Shown here in pieces: positions 10,601 to 24,478 of a stretch of 64,000 bases of DNA (its first letter is position 1; each line of letters starts with the position of its first letter). The translations under genes and the position numbers were made by a program. Under the pieces are notes generated by a model. The model worked only from the letters and a program-made list of their open reading frames with translations, was not told the DNA's origin and did not search any database. The stretch covers positions 3,102,001 to 3,166,000 of the forward strand of contig NC_079876.1 of assembly GCF_029227915.1 (NCBI RefSeq), written 5' to 3'. This DNA is from Hydractinia symbiolongicarpus. Lineage: Eukaryota; Cnidaria; Hydrozoa; Anthoathecata; Hydractiniidae.

Positions 10601-12420
10601 TTTCACCACTAAAACGCATGAGACTTGTAGTTTTTAAAAATGTTTTCATTTTTGATGAGACGCTGAATAAAAGAAGTTTAATCGCCGGCAAACGAAAACC
10701 TGCGATTTCCCGTAAATCCTGGACTCGCCCCGTATAGTCAAAAGTATAAAAAGAAAGTACTCAGGGAGTAAACTCATTTCCCAAGAGATTTTTTAAATTA
10801 TTATTTCACCACTAAAACGCATGAGACTTGTAGTTTTCAAGAATGTTTTCATTTTTGATGAGACGCTGAATAAAAGCAGTTTAATCGCCGGAAAACCAAA
10901 ACCTGCGATTTACCGTAAATTCCGGGCTTGGCCCGTATAGTCAAAAGTATACAAAGAACGTACCCAGGGATTAAACTCATTTCCCGAACGATCTTTTAAA
11001 TTACTTTTTCAACACTAAAACGCATTAGACTTGTAGTTTTTAAATATGTTTTCATTTTTGATGAGACGCTGAATAAAAGAAGTTTAATCGCCGGCAAACG
11101 AAAACCTGCGATTTCCCGTAAATCCTGGACTCGGCCCGTATAGTCAAAAGTATACAAAGAAAGTACCCAGGGAGTAAACTCATTTCCCAAACGATTTTTT
11201 AAATTATTATTTCACCACTAAAGCGCATGAGACTTGTAGTTTTCAAGAATGTTTTCATTTTTGATGAGACGCTGAATAAAAGCAGTTTAATCGCCGGCAA
11301 ACCAAAACCTGCGATTTCCCGTAAATCCCGGACTCGGCCCGTATAGTCAAAAGTATACAAAGAAAGTACCCAGGGAGTAAACTCATTTCCAGAACGATTT
11401 TTTAAATTATTTTTTCAACACTAAAACGCATGAGACTTGTAGTTTTTAAAAATGTTTTCATTTTTGATGAGACGCTGAATAAAAGAAGTTTACTCGCCGG
11501 CAAACGAAAACCCGCGATTTCCCGTAAATCCCAGGCTTGGCCCGTATAGTCAAAAGTATACAAGGAAAGTACCCAGGGAGTAAACTCATTTCCCGAACGA
11601 TTTTTTAAATTACTTTTTCACCACTAAAACGCATGAGACTTGTAGTTTTTAAAAATGTTTTCATTTTTGATGAGACGCTGAATAAAAGAAGTTTAATCGC
11701 CGACACACGAAAACCTGCAATTTCCCGTAAATCCTGGACTCGCCCCGTATAGTCAAAAGTATACAAAGAAAGTACCCAGGGAGTAAACTCATTTCCCAAA
11801 CGATTTTTTAAATTATTATTTCACCACTAAAACGCATGAGACTTGTAGTTTTCAAGAATGTTTTCATTTTTGATGAGACGCTGAATAAAAGCAGTTTAAT
11901 CGCCGGCAAACCAAAACCTGCGATTTCCCGTAAATCCCGGACTCGGCCCGTATAGTCAAAAGTATACAAAGAAAGTGCCCAGGGAGTAAACTCATTTCCA
12001 GAACGATTTTTTAAATTATTTTTTCAACACTAAAACGCATAAGACTTGTAGTTTTTAAAAATGTTTTCATTTTTGATAAGACGCTGAATAAAAGAAGTTT
12101 AATCGCCGGCAAACGAAAACCCGCGATTTACCGTAAATCCCGGGCTTGGCCCGTATAGTCAAAAGTATACAAAGAAAGTACCCAGGGATTAAACTCATTT
12201 CCCGAACGATTTTTTAAATTACTTTTTCACCACTAAAACGCATGAGACTTGTAGTTTTTAAAAATGTTTTCATTTTTGATGAGACGCTGAATAAAAGAAG
12301 TTTAATCGCCGGCTAACGAAGACCTGCGATTTCCCGTAAATCCTGGACTCGGCCCATATAGTCAAAAGTATACAAAGAAAGTACCCAGGGAGTAAACTCA
12401 TTTCCCAAACGATTTTTTAA
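10600..12420 (+). repeat. Partial third copy of the 19-mer (9 monomers)
   Basis: This stretch aligns to about 6,741-8,561 at an offset of 3,859 and to copy 1 at twice that. Shared marks are TATAAAAAGAAAG at 10,745, CCCAAGAGATT shortly after, and CATTAGACTTG near 11,022. The copy diverges near 12,420, where an ATTAATTATTT variant is replaced by ATTATTTTTTC. Private substitutions include GGCTAACGAAGACC near 12,312. Confidence 0.78.
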
Positions 12421-13429
12421 ATTATTTTTTCACCACTAAAACGCATGAGACTTGTAGTTTTCAAGAATGTTTTCATTTTTGATGAGACGCTGAATAAAAG
12501 CAGTTTAATCGCCGGCAAACCAAAACCTGCGATTTCCCGTAAATCCCGGACTCGGCCCGTATAGTCAAAAGTATACAAAGAAAGTACCCAGGGAGTAAAC
12601 TCATTTCCAGAACGATTTTTTAAATTATTTTTTCAACACTAAAACGCATAAAACTTGTAGTTTTTAAAAATGTTTTCATTTTTGATGAGACGCTGAATAA
12701 AAGAAGTTTACTCGCCGGCAAACGAAAACCCGCGATTTCCCGTAAATCCCAGGCTTGGCCCGTATAGTCAAAAGTATACAAGGAAAGTACCCAGGGAGTA
12801 AACTCATTTCCCGAACGATTTTTTAAATTACTTTTTCACCACTAAAACGCATGAGACTTGTAGTTTTTAAAAATGTTTTCATTTTTGATGAGACGCTGAA
12901 TAAAAGAAGTTTAATCGCCTGCAAACCAAAACCTGCGATTTCCCGTAAATCCCGGACTCGGCCCGTATAGTCAAAAGTATACAAAGAAAGTACCCAGGGA
13001 GTAAACTCATTTCCCGAACGATTTTTTAAATTATTTTTTCACCACTAAAACGTATGAGACTTGTAGTTTTTAAAAATGTTTTCATTTTTGATGAGACGCT
13101 GAATAAAAGAAGTTTAATCGCCGGCAAACGAAAACCTGCGATTTCCCGTAAATCCTGGACTCGCCCCGTATAGTCAAAAGTATAAAAAGAAAGTACTCAG
13201 GGAGTAAACTCATTTCCCAAGAGATTTTTTAAATTATTATTTCACCACTAAAACGCATGAGACTTGTAGTTTTCAAGAATGTTTTCATTTTTGATGAGAC
13301 GCTGAATAAAAGCAGTTTAATCGCCGGAAAACCAAAACCTGCGATTTACCGTAAATTCCGGACTCGGCCCGTATAGTCAAAAGTATACAAAGAAAGTACC
13401 CAGGGAGTAAACTCATTTCCCAAACGATT
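12421..13429 (+). repeat. Mixed monomers with a chimeric recombination junction
   Basis: Five monomers join the partial 19-mer to the next HOR. From about 13,036 the sequence follows 10,600 onward at an offset of 2,436 (12 monomers): TATAAAAAGAAAG at 10,745 and 13,181. Near 13,360 the offset changes to 2,233 (11 monomers). At that point a left part ending TAAATTCCGG is joined to a right part ACTCGGCCCG, whereas the older copy near 10,919 continues into GCTTGGCCC. One monomer has been lost at a crossover in register. Confidence 0.72.
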
Positions 13430-16400
13430 TTTTAAATTATTATTTCACCACTAAAGCGCATGAGACTTGTAGTTTTCAAGAATGTTTTCATTTTTGATGA
13501 GACGCTGAATAAAAGCAGTTTAATCGCCGGCAAACCAAAACCTGCGAATTCCCGTAAATCCCGGACTCGGCCCGTATAGTCAAAAGTATACAAAGAAAGT
13601 ACCCAGGGAGTAAACTCATTTCCAGAACGATTTTTTAAATTATTTTTTCAACACTAAAACGCATAAGACTTGTAGTTTTTAAAAATGTTTTCATTTTTGA
13701 TGAGACGCTGACTAAAAGAAGTTTACTCGCCGGCAAACGAAAACCCGCGATTTCCCGTAAATCCCAGGCTTGGCCCGTATAGTCAAAAGTATACAAGGAA
13801 AGTACCCAGGGAGTAAACTCATTTCCCGAACGATTTTTTAAATTACTTTTTCACCACTAAAACGCATGAGACTTGTAGTTTTTAAAAATGTTTTCATTTT
13901 TGATGAGACGCTGAATAAAAGAAGTTTAATCGCCGACAAACGAAAACCTGCGATTTCCCGTAAATCCTGGACTCGCCCCGTATAGTCAAAAGTATACAAA
14001 GAAAGTACCCAGGGAGTAAACTCATTTCCCAAACGATTTTTTAAATTATTATTTCACCACTAAAACGCATGAGACTTGTAGTTTTCAAGAATGTTTTCAT
14101 TTTTGATGAGACGCTGAATAAAAGCAGTTTAATCGCCGGCAAACCAAAACCTGCGATTTCCCGTAAATCCCGGACTCAGCCCGTATAGTCAAAAGTATAC
14201 AAAGAAAGTGCCCAGGGAGTAAACTCATTTCCAGAACGATTTTTTAAATTATTTTTTCAACACTAAAACGCATAAGACTTGTAGTTTTTAAAAATGTTTT
14301 CATTTTTGATAAGACGCTGAATAAAAGAAGTTTAATCGCCGGCAAACGAAAACCCGCGATTTACCGTAAATCCCGGGCTTGGCCCGTATAGTCAAAAGTA
14401 TACAAAGAAAGTACCCAGGGATTAAACTCATTTCCCGAACGATTTTTTAAATTACTTTTTCACCACTAAAACGCATGAGACTTGTAGTTTTTAAAAATGT
14501 TTTCATTTTTGATGAGACGCTGAATAAAAGAAGATAATCGCCGGCAAACGAAAACCTGCGATTTCCCGAAAATCCTGGACTCGGCCCATATAGTCAAAAG
14601 TATACAAAGAAAGTACCCAGGGAGTAAACTCATTTCCCAAACGATTTTTTAAATTAATTATTTCACCACTAAAACGCATGAGACTTGTAGTTTTCAAGAA
14701 TGTTTTCATTTTTGATGAGACGCTGAATAAAAGCAGTTTAATCGCCGGCAAACCAAAACCTGCGATTTCCCGTAAATCCCGGACTCGGCCCGTATAGTCA
14801 AAAGTATACAAAGAAAGTACCCAGGGAGTAAACTCATTTCCAGAACGATTTTTTAAATTATTTTTTCAACACTAAAACGCATAAGACTTGTAGTTTTTAA
14901 AAATGTTTTCATTTTTGATGAGACGCTGAATAAAAGAAGTTTAATCGCCGGCAAACAAAAACCCGCGATTTCCCGTAAATCCTGGGCTTGGCCCGTATAG
15001 TCAAAAGTATACAAAGAAAGTACCCAGGGAGTAAACTCATTTCCCGAACGATTTTTTAAATTACTTTTACACCACTAAAACGCATGAGACTTGTAGTTTT
15101 CAAGAATGTTTTCATTTTTGATGAGACGCTGAATAAAAGCAGTTTAATCGCCGGCAAACCAAAACCTGCGAATTCCCGTAAATCCCGGACTCGGCCCGTA
15201 TAGTCAAAAGTATACAAAGAAAGTACCCAGAGAGTAAACTCATTTCCAGAACGATTTTTTAAATTATTTTTTCAACACTAAAACGCATAAGACTTGTAGT
15301 TTTTAAAAATGTTTTCATTTTTGATGAGACGCTGAATAAAAGAAGTTTACTCGCCGGCAAACGAAAACCCGCGATTTCCCGTAAATCCCAGGCTTGGCCC
15401 GTATAGTCAAAAGTATACAAGGAAAGTACCCAGGGAGTAAACTCATTTCCCGAACGATTTTTTAAATTACTTTTTCACCACTAAAACGCATGAGACTTGT
15501 AGTTTTTAAAAATGTTTTCATTTTTGATGAGACGCTGAATAAAAGAAGTTTAATCGCCGACAAACGAAAACCTGCGATTTCCCGTAAATCCTGGACTCGC
15601 CCCGTATAGTCAAAAGTATACAAAGAAAGTACCCAGGGAGTAAACTCATTTCCCAAACGATTTTTTAAATTATTATTTCACCACTAAAACGCATGAGACT
15701 TGTAGTTTTCAAGAATGTTTTCATTTTTGATGAGACGCTGAATAAAAGCAGTTTAATCGCCGGCAAACCAAAACCTGCGATTTCCCGTAAATCCCGGACT
15801 CAGCCCGTATAGTCAAAAGTATACAAAGAAAGTGCCCAGGGAGTAAACTCATTTCCAGAACGATTTTTTAAATTATTTTTTCAACACTAAAACGCATAAG
15901 ACTTGTAGATTTTAAAAATGTTTTCATTTTTGATAAGACGCTGAATAAAAGAAGTTTAATCGCCGGCAAACGAAAACCCGCGATTTACCGTAAATTCCGG
16001 GCTTGGCCCGTATAGTCAAAAGTATACAAAGAAAGTACCCAGGGATTAAACTCATTTCCCGAACGATTTTTTAAATTACTTTTTCACCACTAAAACGCAT
16101 GAGACTTGTAGTTTTTAAAAATGTTTTCATTTTTGATGAGACGCTGAATAAAAGAAGATAATCGCCGGCAAACGAAAACCTGCGATTTCCCGTAAATCCT
16201 GGACTCGGCCCATATAGTCAAAAGTATACAAAGAAAGTACCCAGGGAGTAAACTCATTTCCCAAACGATTTTTTAAATTAATTATTTCACCACTAAAACG
16301 CATGAGACTTGTAGTTTTCAAGAATGTTTTCATTTTTGATGAGACGCTGAATAAAAGCAGTTTAATCGCCGGCAAACCAAAACCTGCGATTTCCCGTAAA

Positions 16401-19400
16401 TCCCGGACTCGGCCCGTATAGTCAAAAGTATACAAAGAAAGTACCCAGGGAGTAAACTCATTTCCAGAACGATTTTTTAAATTATTTTTTCAACACTAAA
16501 ACGCATAAGACTTGTAGTTTTTAAAAATGTGTTCATTTTTGATGAGACGCTGAATAAAAGAAGTTTAATCGCCGGCAAACAAAAACCCGCGATTTCCCGT
16601 AAAACCTGGGCTTGGCCCGTATAGTCAAAAGTATACAAAGAAAGTACCCAGGGAGTAAACTCATTTCCCGAACGATTTTTTAAATTACTTTTACACCACT
16701 AAAACGCATGAGACTTGTAGTTTTTAAAAATGTTTTCATTTTTGATGAGACGCTGAATAAAAGAGGTTTAATCGCCGGCAAACGAAAACCTGCGATTTCC
16801 CGTAAATCCTGGACTCGGCCCGTGTAGTCAAAAGTATACAAAGAAAGTACCCAGGGAGTAAACTCATTTCCCAAACGATTTTTTAAATTATTTTTTCACC
16901 ACTAAAACGCATGAGACTTGTAGTTTTCAAGAATGTTTTCATTTTTGATGAGACGCTGAATAAAAGCAGTTTACTCGCCGGCAAACGAAAACCCGCGATT
17001 TCCCGTAAATCCCAGGCTTGGCCCGTATAGTCAAAAGTATACAAGGAAAGTACCCAGGGAGTAAACTCATTTCCCGAACGATTTTTTAAATTACTTTTTC
17101 ACCACTAAAACGCATGAGACTTGTAGTTTTTAAAAATGTTTTCATTTTTGATGAGACGCTGAATAAAAGAAGTTTAATCGCCGACAAACGAAAACCTGCG
17201 ATTTCCCGTAAATCCTGGACTCGCCCCGTATAGTCAAAAGTATACAAAGAAAGTACCCAGGGAGTAAACTCATTTCCCAAACGATTTTTTAAATTATTAT
17301 TTCACCACTAAAACGCATGAGACTTGTAGTTTTCAAGAATGTTTTCATTTTTGATGAGACGCTGAATAAAAGCAGTTTAATCGCCGGCAAACCAAAACCT
17401 GCGATTTCCCGTAAATCCCGGACTCGGCCCGTATAGTCAAAAGTATACAAAGAAAGTGCCCAGGGAGTAAACTCATTTCCAGAACGATTTTTTAAATTAT
17501 TTTTTCAACACTAAAACGCATAAGACTTGTAGTTTTTAAAAATGTTTTCATTTTTGATAAGACGCTGAATAAAAGAAGTTTAATCGCCGGCAAACGAAAA
17601 CCCGCGATTTACCGTAAATCCCGGGCTTGGCCCGTATAGTCAAAAGTATACAAAGAAAGTACCCAGGGATTAAACTCATTTCCCGAACGATTTTTTAAAT
17701 TACTTTTTCACCACTAAAACGCATGAGACTTGTAGTTTTTAAAAATGTTTTCATTTTTGATGAGACGCTGAATAAAAGAAGATAATCGCCGGCAAACGAA
17801 AACCTGCGATTTCCCGAAAATCCTGGACACGGCCCATATAGTCAAAAGTATACAAAGAAAGTACCCAGGGAGTAAACTCATTTCCCAAACGATTTTTTAA
17901 ATTAATTATTTCACCACTAAAACGCATGAGACTTGTAGTTTTCAAGAATGTTTTCATTTTTGATGAGACGCTGAATAAAAGCAGTTTAATCGCCGGCAAA
18001 CCAAAACCTGCGATTTCCCGTAAATCCCGGACTCGGCCCGTATAGTCAAAAGTATACAAAGAAAGTACCCAGGGAGTAAACTCATTTCCAGAACGATTTT
18101 TTAAATTATTTTTTCAACACTAAAACGCATAAGACTTGTAGTTTTTAAAAATGTTTTCATTTTTGATGAGACGCTGAATAAAAGAAGTTTAATCGCCGGC
18201 AAACAAAAACCCGCGATTTCCCGTAAATCCTGGGCTTGGCCCGTATAGTCAAAAGTATACAAAGAAAGTACCCAGGGAGTAAACTCATTTCCCGAACGAT
18301 TTTTTAAATTACTTTTACACCACTAAAACGCATGAGACTTGTAGTTTTCAAGAATGTTTTCATTTTTGATGAGACGCTGAATAAAAGCAGTTTAATCGCC
18401 GGCAAACCAAAACCTGCGAATTCCCGTAAATCCCGGACTCGGCCCGTATAGTCAAAAGTATACAAAGAAAGTACCCAGAGAGTAAACTCATTTCCAGAAC
18501 GATTTTTTAAATTATTTTTTCAACACTAAAACGCATAAGACTTGTAGTTTTTAAAAATGTTTTCATTTTTGATGAGACGCTGAATAAAAGAAGTTTACTC
18601 GCCGGCAAACGAAAACCCGCGATTTCCCGTAAATCCCAGGCTTGGCCCGTATAGTCAAAAGTATACAAGGAAAGTACCCAGGGAGTAAACTCATTTCCCG
18701 AACGATTTTTTAAATTACTTTTTCACCACTAAAACGCATGAGACTTGTAGTTTTTAAAAATGTTTTCATTTTTGATGAGACGCTGAATAAAAGAAGTTTA
18801 ATCGCCGACAAACGAAAACCTGCGATTTCCCGTAAATCCTGGACTCGCCCCGTATAGTCAAAAGTATACAAAGAAAGTACCCAGGGAGTAAACTCATTTC
18901 CCAAACGATTTTTTAAATTATTATTTCACCACTAAAACGCATGAGACTTGTAGTTTTCAAGAATGTTTTCATTTTTGATGAGACGCTGAATAAAAGCAGT
19001 TTAATCGCCGGCAAACCAAAACCTGCGATTTCCCGTAAATCCCGGACTCAGCCCGTATAGTCAAAAGTATACAAAGAAAGTGCCCAGGGAGTAAACTCAT
19101 TTCCAGAACGATTTTTTAAATTATTTTTTCAACACTAAAACGCATAAGACTTGTAGATTTTAAAAATGTTTTCATTTTTGATAAGACGCTGAATAAAAGA
19201 AGTTTAATCGCCGGCAAACGAAAACCCGCGATTTACCGTAAATTCCGGGCTTGGCCCGTATAGTCAAAAGTATACAAAGAAAGTACCCAGGGATTAAACT
19301 CATTTCCCGAACGATTTTTTAAATTACTTTTTCACCACTAAAACGCATGAGACTTGTAGTTTTTAAAAATGTTTTCATTTTTGATGAGACGCTGAATAAA

Positions 19401-21760
19401 AGAAGATAATCGCCGGCAAACGAAAACCTGCGATTTCCCGTAAATCCTGGACTCGGCCCATATAGTCAAAAGTATACAAAGAAAGTACCCAGGGAGTAAA
19501 CTCATTTCCCAAACGATTTTTTAAATTAATTATTTCACCACTAAAACGCATGAGACTTGTAGTTTTCAAGAATGTTTTCATTTTTGATGAGACGCTGAAT
19601 AAAAGCAGTTTAATCGCCGGCAAACCAAAACCTGCGATTTCCCGTAAATCCCGGACTCGGCCCGTATAGTCAAAAGTATACAAAGAAAGTACCCAGGGAG
19701 TAAACTCATTTCCAGAACGATTTTTTAAATTATTTTTTCAACACTAAAACGCATAAGACTTGTAGTTTTTAAAAATGTGTTCATTTTTGATGAGACGCTG
19801 AATAAAAGAAGTTTAATCGCCGGCAAACAAAAACCCGCGATTTCCCGTAAAACCTGGGCTTGGCCCGTATAGTCAAAAGTATACAAAGAAAGTACCCAGG
19901 GAGTAAACTCATTTCCCGAACGATTTTTTAAATTACTTTTACACCACTAAAACGCATGAGACTTGTAGTTTTTAAAAATGTTTTCATTTTTGATGAGACG
20001 CTGAATAAAAGAGGTTTAATCGCCGGCAAACGAAAACCTGCGATTTCCCGTAAATCCTGGACTCGGCCCGTGTAGTCAAAAGTATACAAAGAAAGTACCC
20101 AGGGAGTAAACTCATTTCCCAAACGATTTTTTAAATTATTTTTTCACCACTAAAACGCATGAGACTTGTAGTTTTCAAGAATGTTTTCATTTTTGATGAG
20201 ACGCTGAATAAAAGCAGTTTACTCGCCGGCAAACGAAAACCCGCGATTTCCCGTAAATCCCAGGCTTGGCCCGTATAGTCAAAAGTATACAAGGAAAGTA
20301 CCCAGGGAGTAAACTCATTTCCCGAACGATTTTTTAAATTACTTTTTCACCACTAAAACGCATGAGACTTGTAGTTTTTAAAAATGTTTTCATTTTTGAT
20401 GAGACGCTGAATAAAAGAAGTTTAATCGCCGACAAACGAAAACCTGCGATTTCCCGTAAATCCTGGACTCGCCCCGTATAGTCAAAAGTATACAAAGAAA
20501 GTACCCAGGGAGTAAACTCATTTCCCAAACGATTTTTTAAATTATTATTTCACCACTAAAACGCATGAGACTTGTAGTTTTCAAGAATGTTTTCATTTTT
20601 GATGAGACGCTGAATAAAAGCAGTTTAATCGCCGGCAAACCAAAACCTGCGATTTCCCGTATATCCCGGACTCGGCCCGTATAGTCAAAAGTATACAAAG
20701 AAAGTACCCAGGGAGTAAACTCACTTCCAGAACGATTTTTTAAATTATTTTTTCAACACTAAAACGCATAAGACTTGTAGTTTTTAAAAATGTTTTCATT
20801 TTTGATAAGACGCTGAATAAAAGAAGTTTAATCGCCGGCAAACGAAAACCCGCGATTTACCGTAAATCCCGGGCTTGGCCCGTATAGTCAAAAGTATACA
20901 AAGAAAGTACCCAGGGATTAAACTCATTTCCCGAACGATTTTTTAAATTACTTTTTCACCACTAAAACGCATGAGACTTGTAGTTTTTAAAAATGTTTTT
21001 ATTTTTGATGAGACGCTGAATAAAAGAAGTTTAATCGCCGGCAAACGAAAACCTGCGATTTCCCGTAAATCCTGGACTCGGCCCATATAGTCAAAAGTAT
21101 ACAAAGAAAGTACCCAGGGAGTAAACTCATTTCCCAAACGATTTTTTAAATTAATTATTTCACCACTAAAACGCATGAGACTTGTAGTTTTCAAGAATGT
21201 TTTCATTTTTGATGAGACGCTGAATAAAAGCAGTTTAATCGCCGGCAAACCAAAACCTGCGATTTCCCGTAAATCCCGGACTCGGCCCGTATAGTCAAAA
21301 GTATACAAAGAAAGTACCCAGGGAGTAAACTCATTTCCAGAACGATTTTTTAAATTATTTTTTCAACACTAAAACGCATAAGACTTGTAGTTTTTAAAAA
21401 TGTTTTCATTTTTGATGAGACGCTGAATAAAAGAAGTTTAATCGCCGGCAAACGAAAACCCGCGATTTCCCGTAAATCCTGGGCTTGGCCCGTATAGTCA
21501 AAAGTATACAAAGAAAGTACCCAGGGAGTAAACTCATTTCCCGAACGATTTTTTAAATTACTTTTACACCACTAAAACGCATGAGACTTGTAGTTTTTAA
21601 AAATGTTTTCATTTTTGATGAGACGCTGAATAAAAGAGGTTTAATCGCCGGCAAACGAAAACCTGCGATTTCCCGTAAATCCTGGACTCGGCCCGTGTAG
21701 TCAAAAGTATACAAAGAAAGTACCCAGGGAGTAAACTCATTTCCCAAACGATTTTTTAAA
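13430..21760 (+). repeat. 8-mer HOR of 1,624 bp nested in a 16-mer of 3,248 bp
   Basis: Landmark monomers lie at 13,838, 15,462, 17,086, 18,710 and 20,334, exactly 1,624 bp apart. GCGAATTCCCG (EcoRI site) occurs near 13,546, 15,170 and 18,418. Two versions of the 8-mer alternate. One carries CCCGAAAATCC (near 14,575 and 17,815). The other carries GTAGATTTTAAAAATG (near 15,906 and 19,154), TAAATTCCGGGC and AAATGTGTTC (near 16,527 and 19,776). The mature repeat is therefore a 3,248-bp 16-mer, with two full copies and a partial third. Confidence 0.88.
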
Positions 21761-22880
21761 TTATTTTTTCACCACTAAAACGCATGAGACTTGTAGTTTT
21801 CAAGAATGTTTTCATTTTTGATGAGACGCTGAATAAAAGCAGTTTAATCGCCGGCAAACCAAAACCTGCGATTTCCCGTAAATCCCGGACTCGGCCCGTA
21901 TAGTCAAAAGTATACAAAGAAAGTAGCCAGGGAGAAAACTCATTTCCAGAACGATTTTTTAAATTATTTTTTCAACACTAAAACGCATAAGACTTGTAGT
22001 TTTTAAAAATGTTTTCATTTTTGATGAGACGCTGAATAAAAGAAGTTTAATCGCCGGCAAACCAAAACCTGCGATTTCCCGTAAATCCCGGACTCGGCCA
22101 GTATAGTCAAAAGTATACAAAGAAAGTACCCAGGGAGTAAACTCATTTCCAGAACGATTTTTTAAATTATTTTTTCAACACTAAAACGCATAAGACTTGT
22201 AGTTTTTAAAAATGTTTTCATTTTTGATGAGACGCTGAATAAAAGAAGTTTAATCGCCGGCAAACGAAAACCCGCGATTTACCGTAAATCCCGGGCTTGG
22301 CCCGTATAGTCAAAAGTATACAAAGAAAGTACCCAGGGATTAAACTTATTTCCCGAACGATTTTTTAAATTATTTTTTCAACACTAAAACGCATAAGACT
22401 TGTAGGTTTTAAAAATGTTTTCATTTTTGATGATACGCTGAATAAAAGAAGTTTAATCGCCGGCAAACGAAAACCCGCGATTTCCCGTAAATCCTGGGCT
22501 TGGCCCGTATAGTCAAAAGTATACAAAGAAAGTACCCAGGGAGTAAACTCATTTCCCGAACGATTTTTTAAATTACTTTTTCACCACTAAAACGCATGAG
22601 ACTTGTAGTTTTTAAAAATGTTTTCATTTTTGATGAGACGCTGAATAAAAGAAGTTTAATCGCCGGCAAACCAAAACTTGCGATTTCCCGTAAATCCCGG
22701 ACTCGGCCCGTATAGTCAAAAGTATACAAAGAAAGTACCCAGGGAGTAAACTCATTTCCAGATCGATTTTTTAAATTATTTTTTCAACACTAAAACGCAT
22801 AAGACTTGTAGTTTTTAAAAATGTTTTCATTTTTGATGAGACGCTGAATAAAAGAAGTTTAATCGCCGGCAAACGAAAAC
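20215..22880 (+). repeat. Segmental duplication, left copy (2.67 kb)
   Basis: This is repeated at about 24,479-27,144, offset 4,264 bp (21 monomers). Shared rare variants: CGTATATCCCGG near 20,657 and 24,921; AACTCACTTCCAG near 20,719 and 24,983; AAGTAGCCAGGGAGAAAAC near 21,922 and 26,186; GATGATACGCTG near 22,430 and 26,694; TTCCAGATCGATT near 22,757 and 27,021. The copies are not adjacent: about 1.6 kb lies between them, including the 609-bp duplication. Confidence 0.85.
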
Positions 22881-24079
22881 CCGCAATTTCCCGTAAATCC
22901 CGGTCTCGGCCCGTATAGTCAAAAGTATACAAGGAAAGTACCCAGTGAGTAAACTCATTTCCCTAACGAATTTTTAAATTATTTTTTTACCACTAAAACG
23001 CATGAGATTTGTGGTTTTCAAAAATGTTTTCATTTTTGATGAGACGCTGAATAAAAGAAGTTTAATCGCTGGCAAACGAACACCTGCGATTTCCCGTAAA
23101 TCCCGGACTCGGCCCGTATAGTCAAAAGTATACAAAGAGAGTACCCAGGGAGTAAACTCATTTCCAGAACGATTTTTTAAATTATTTTTTCAACACTAAA
23201 ACGCATAAGACTTGTAGTTTTTAAAAATGTTTTCATTTTTGATGAGACGCTGAATAAAAGAAGTTTAATCGCCGGCAAACGAAAACCCGCGATTTCCCGT
23301 AAATCATGGGCTTGGCCCGTATAGTCAAAAGTATACAAAGAAAGTACCCAGGGAGTAAACTCATTTCCCGAACGATTTTTTAAATTACTTTTACACCACT
23401 AAAGCCCATGAGACTTGTAGTTTTTAAAAATGTTTTCATTTCTGATGAGACGCTGAATAAAAGAAGTTTAATCGCCGGCAAACGAAAACCCGCAATTTCC
23501 CGTAAATCCCGGTCTCGGCCCGTATAGTCAAAAGTATACAAGGAAAGTACCCAGTGAGTAAACTCATTTCCCTAACGAATTTTTAAATTATTTTTTTACC
23601 ACTAAAACGCATGAGATTTGTGGTTTTCAAAAATGTTTTCATTTTTGATGAGACGCTGAATAAAAGAAGTTTAATCGCTGGCAAACGAACACCTGCGATT
23701 TCCCGTAAATCCCGGACTCGGCCCGTATAGTCAAAAGTATACAAAGAGAGTACCCAGGGAGTAAACTCATTTCCAGAACGATTTTTTAAATTATTTTTTC
23801 AACACTAAAACGCATAAGACTTGTAGTTTTTAAAAATGTTTTCATTTTTGATGAGACGCTGAATAAAAGAAGTTTAATCGCCGGCAAACGAAAACCCGCG
23901 ATTTCCCGTAAATCATGGGCTTGGCCCGTATAGTCAAAAGTATACAAAGAAAGTACCCAGGGAGTAAACTCATTTCCCGAACGATTTTTTAAATTACTTT
24001 TACACCACTAAAACGCATGAGACTTGTAGTTTTTAAAAATGTTTTCATTTTTGATGAGACGCTGAATAAAAGAGGTTTA
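22862..24079 (+). repeat. 3-mer tandem duplication, 609 bp
   Basis: About 22,862-23,470 is repeated at 23,471-24,079. Rare variants recur 609 bp apart: CCCTAACGAATTTTT, GAGATTTGTGGTTTTC, CGCTGGCAAACGAACACC, CAAAGAGAGTACCC and AAATCATGGGCTTGG. Some of these (CCCTAACGAATTTTT, CGCTGGCAAACGAACACC) appear again near 27,830-27,960 and become common in domain II. This block is thus an island of domain II-type monomers inside domain I. Confidence 0.83.
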
Positions 24080-24478
24080 ATCGCCGGCAAACGAAAACCT
24101 GCGATTTCCCGTAAATCCTGGACTCGGCCCGTGTAGTCAAAAGTATACAAAGAAAGTACCCAGGGAGTAAACTCATTTCCCAAACGATTTTTTAAATTAT
24201 TTTTTCACCACTAAAACGCATGAGACTTGTAGTTTTCAAGAATGTTTTCATTTTTGATGAGACGCTGAATAAAAGCAGTTTAATCGCCGGCAAACCAAAA
24301 CCTGCGATTTCCCGTAAATCCCGGACTCGGCCCGTATAGTCAAAAGTATACAAAGAAAGTACCCAGGGAGTAAACTCATTTCCAGAACGATTTTTTAAAT
24401 TATTTTTTCAACACTAAAACGCATAAGACTTGTAGTTTTTAAAAATGTTTTCATTTTTGATGAGACGCTGAATAAAAG

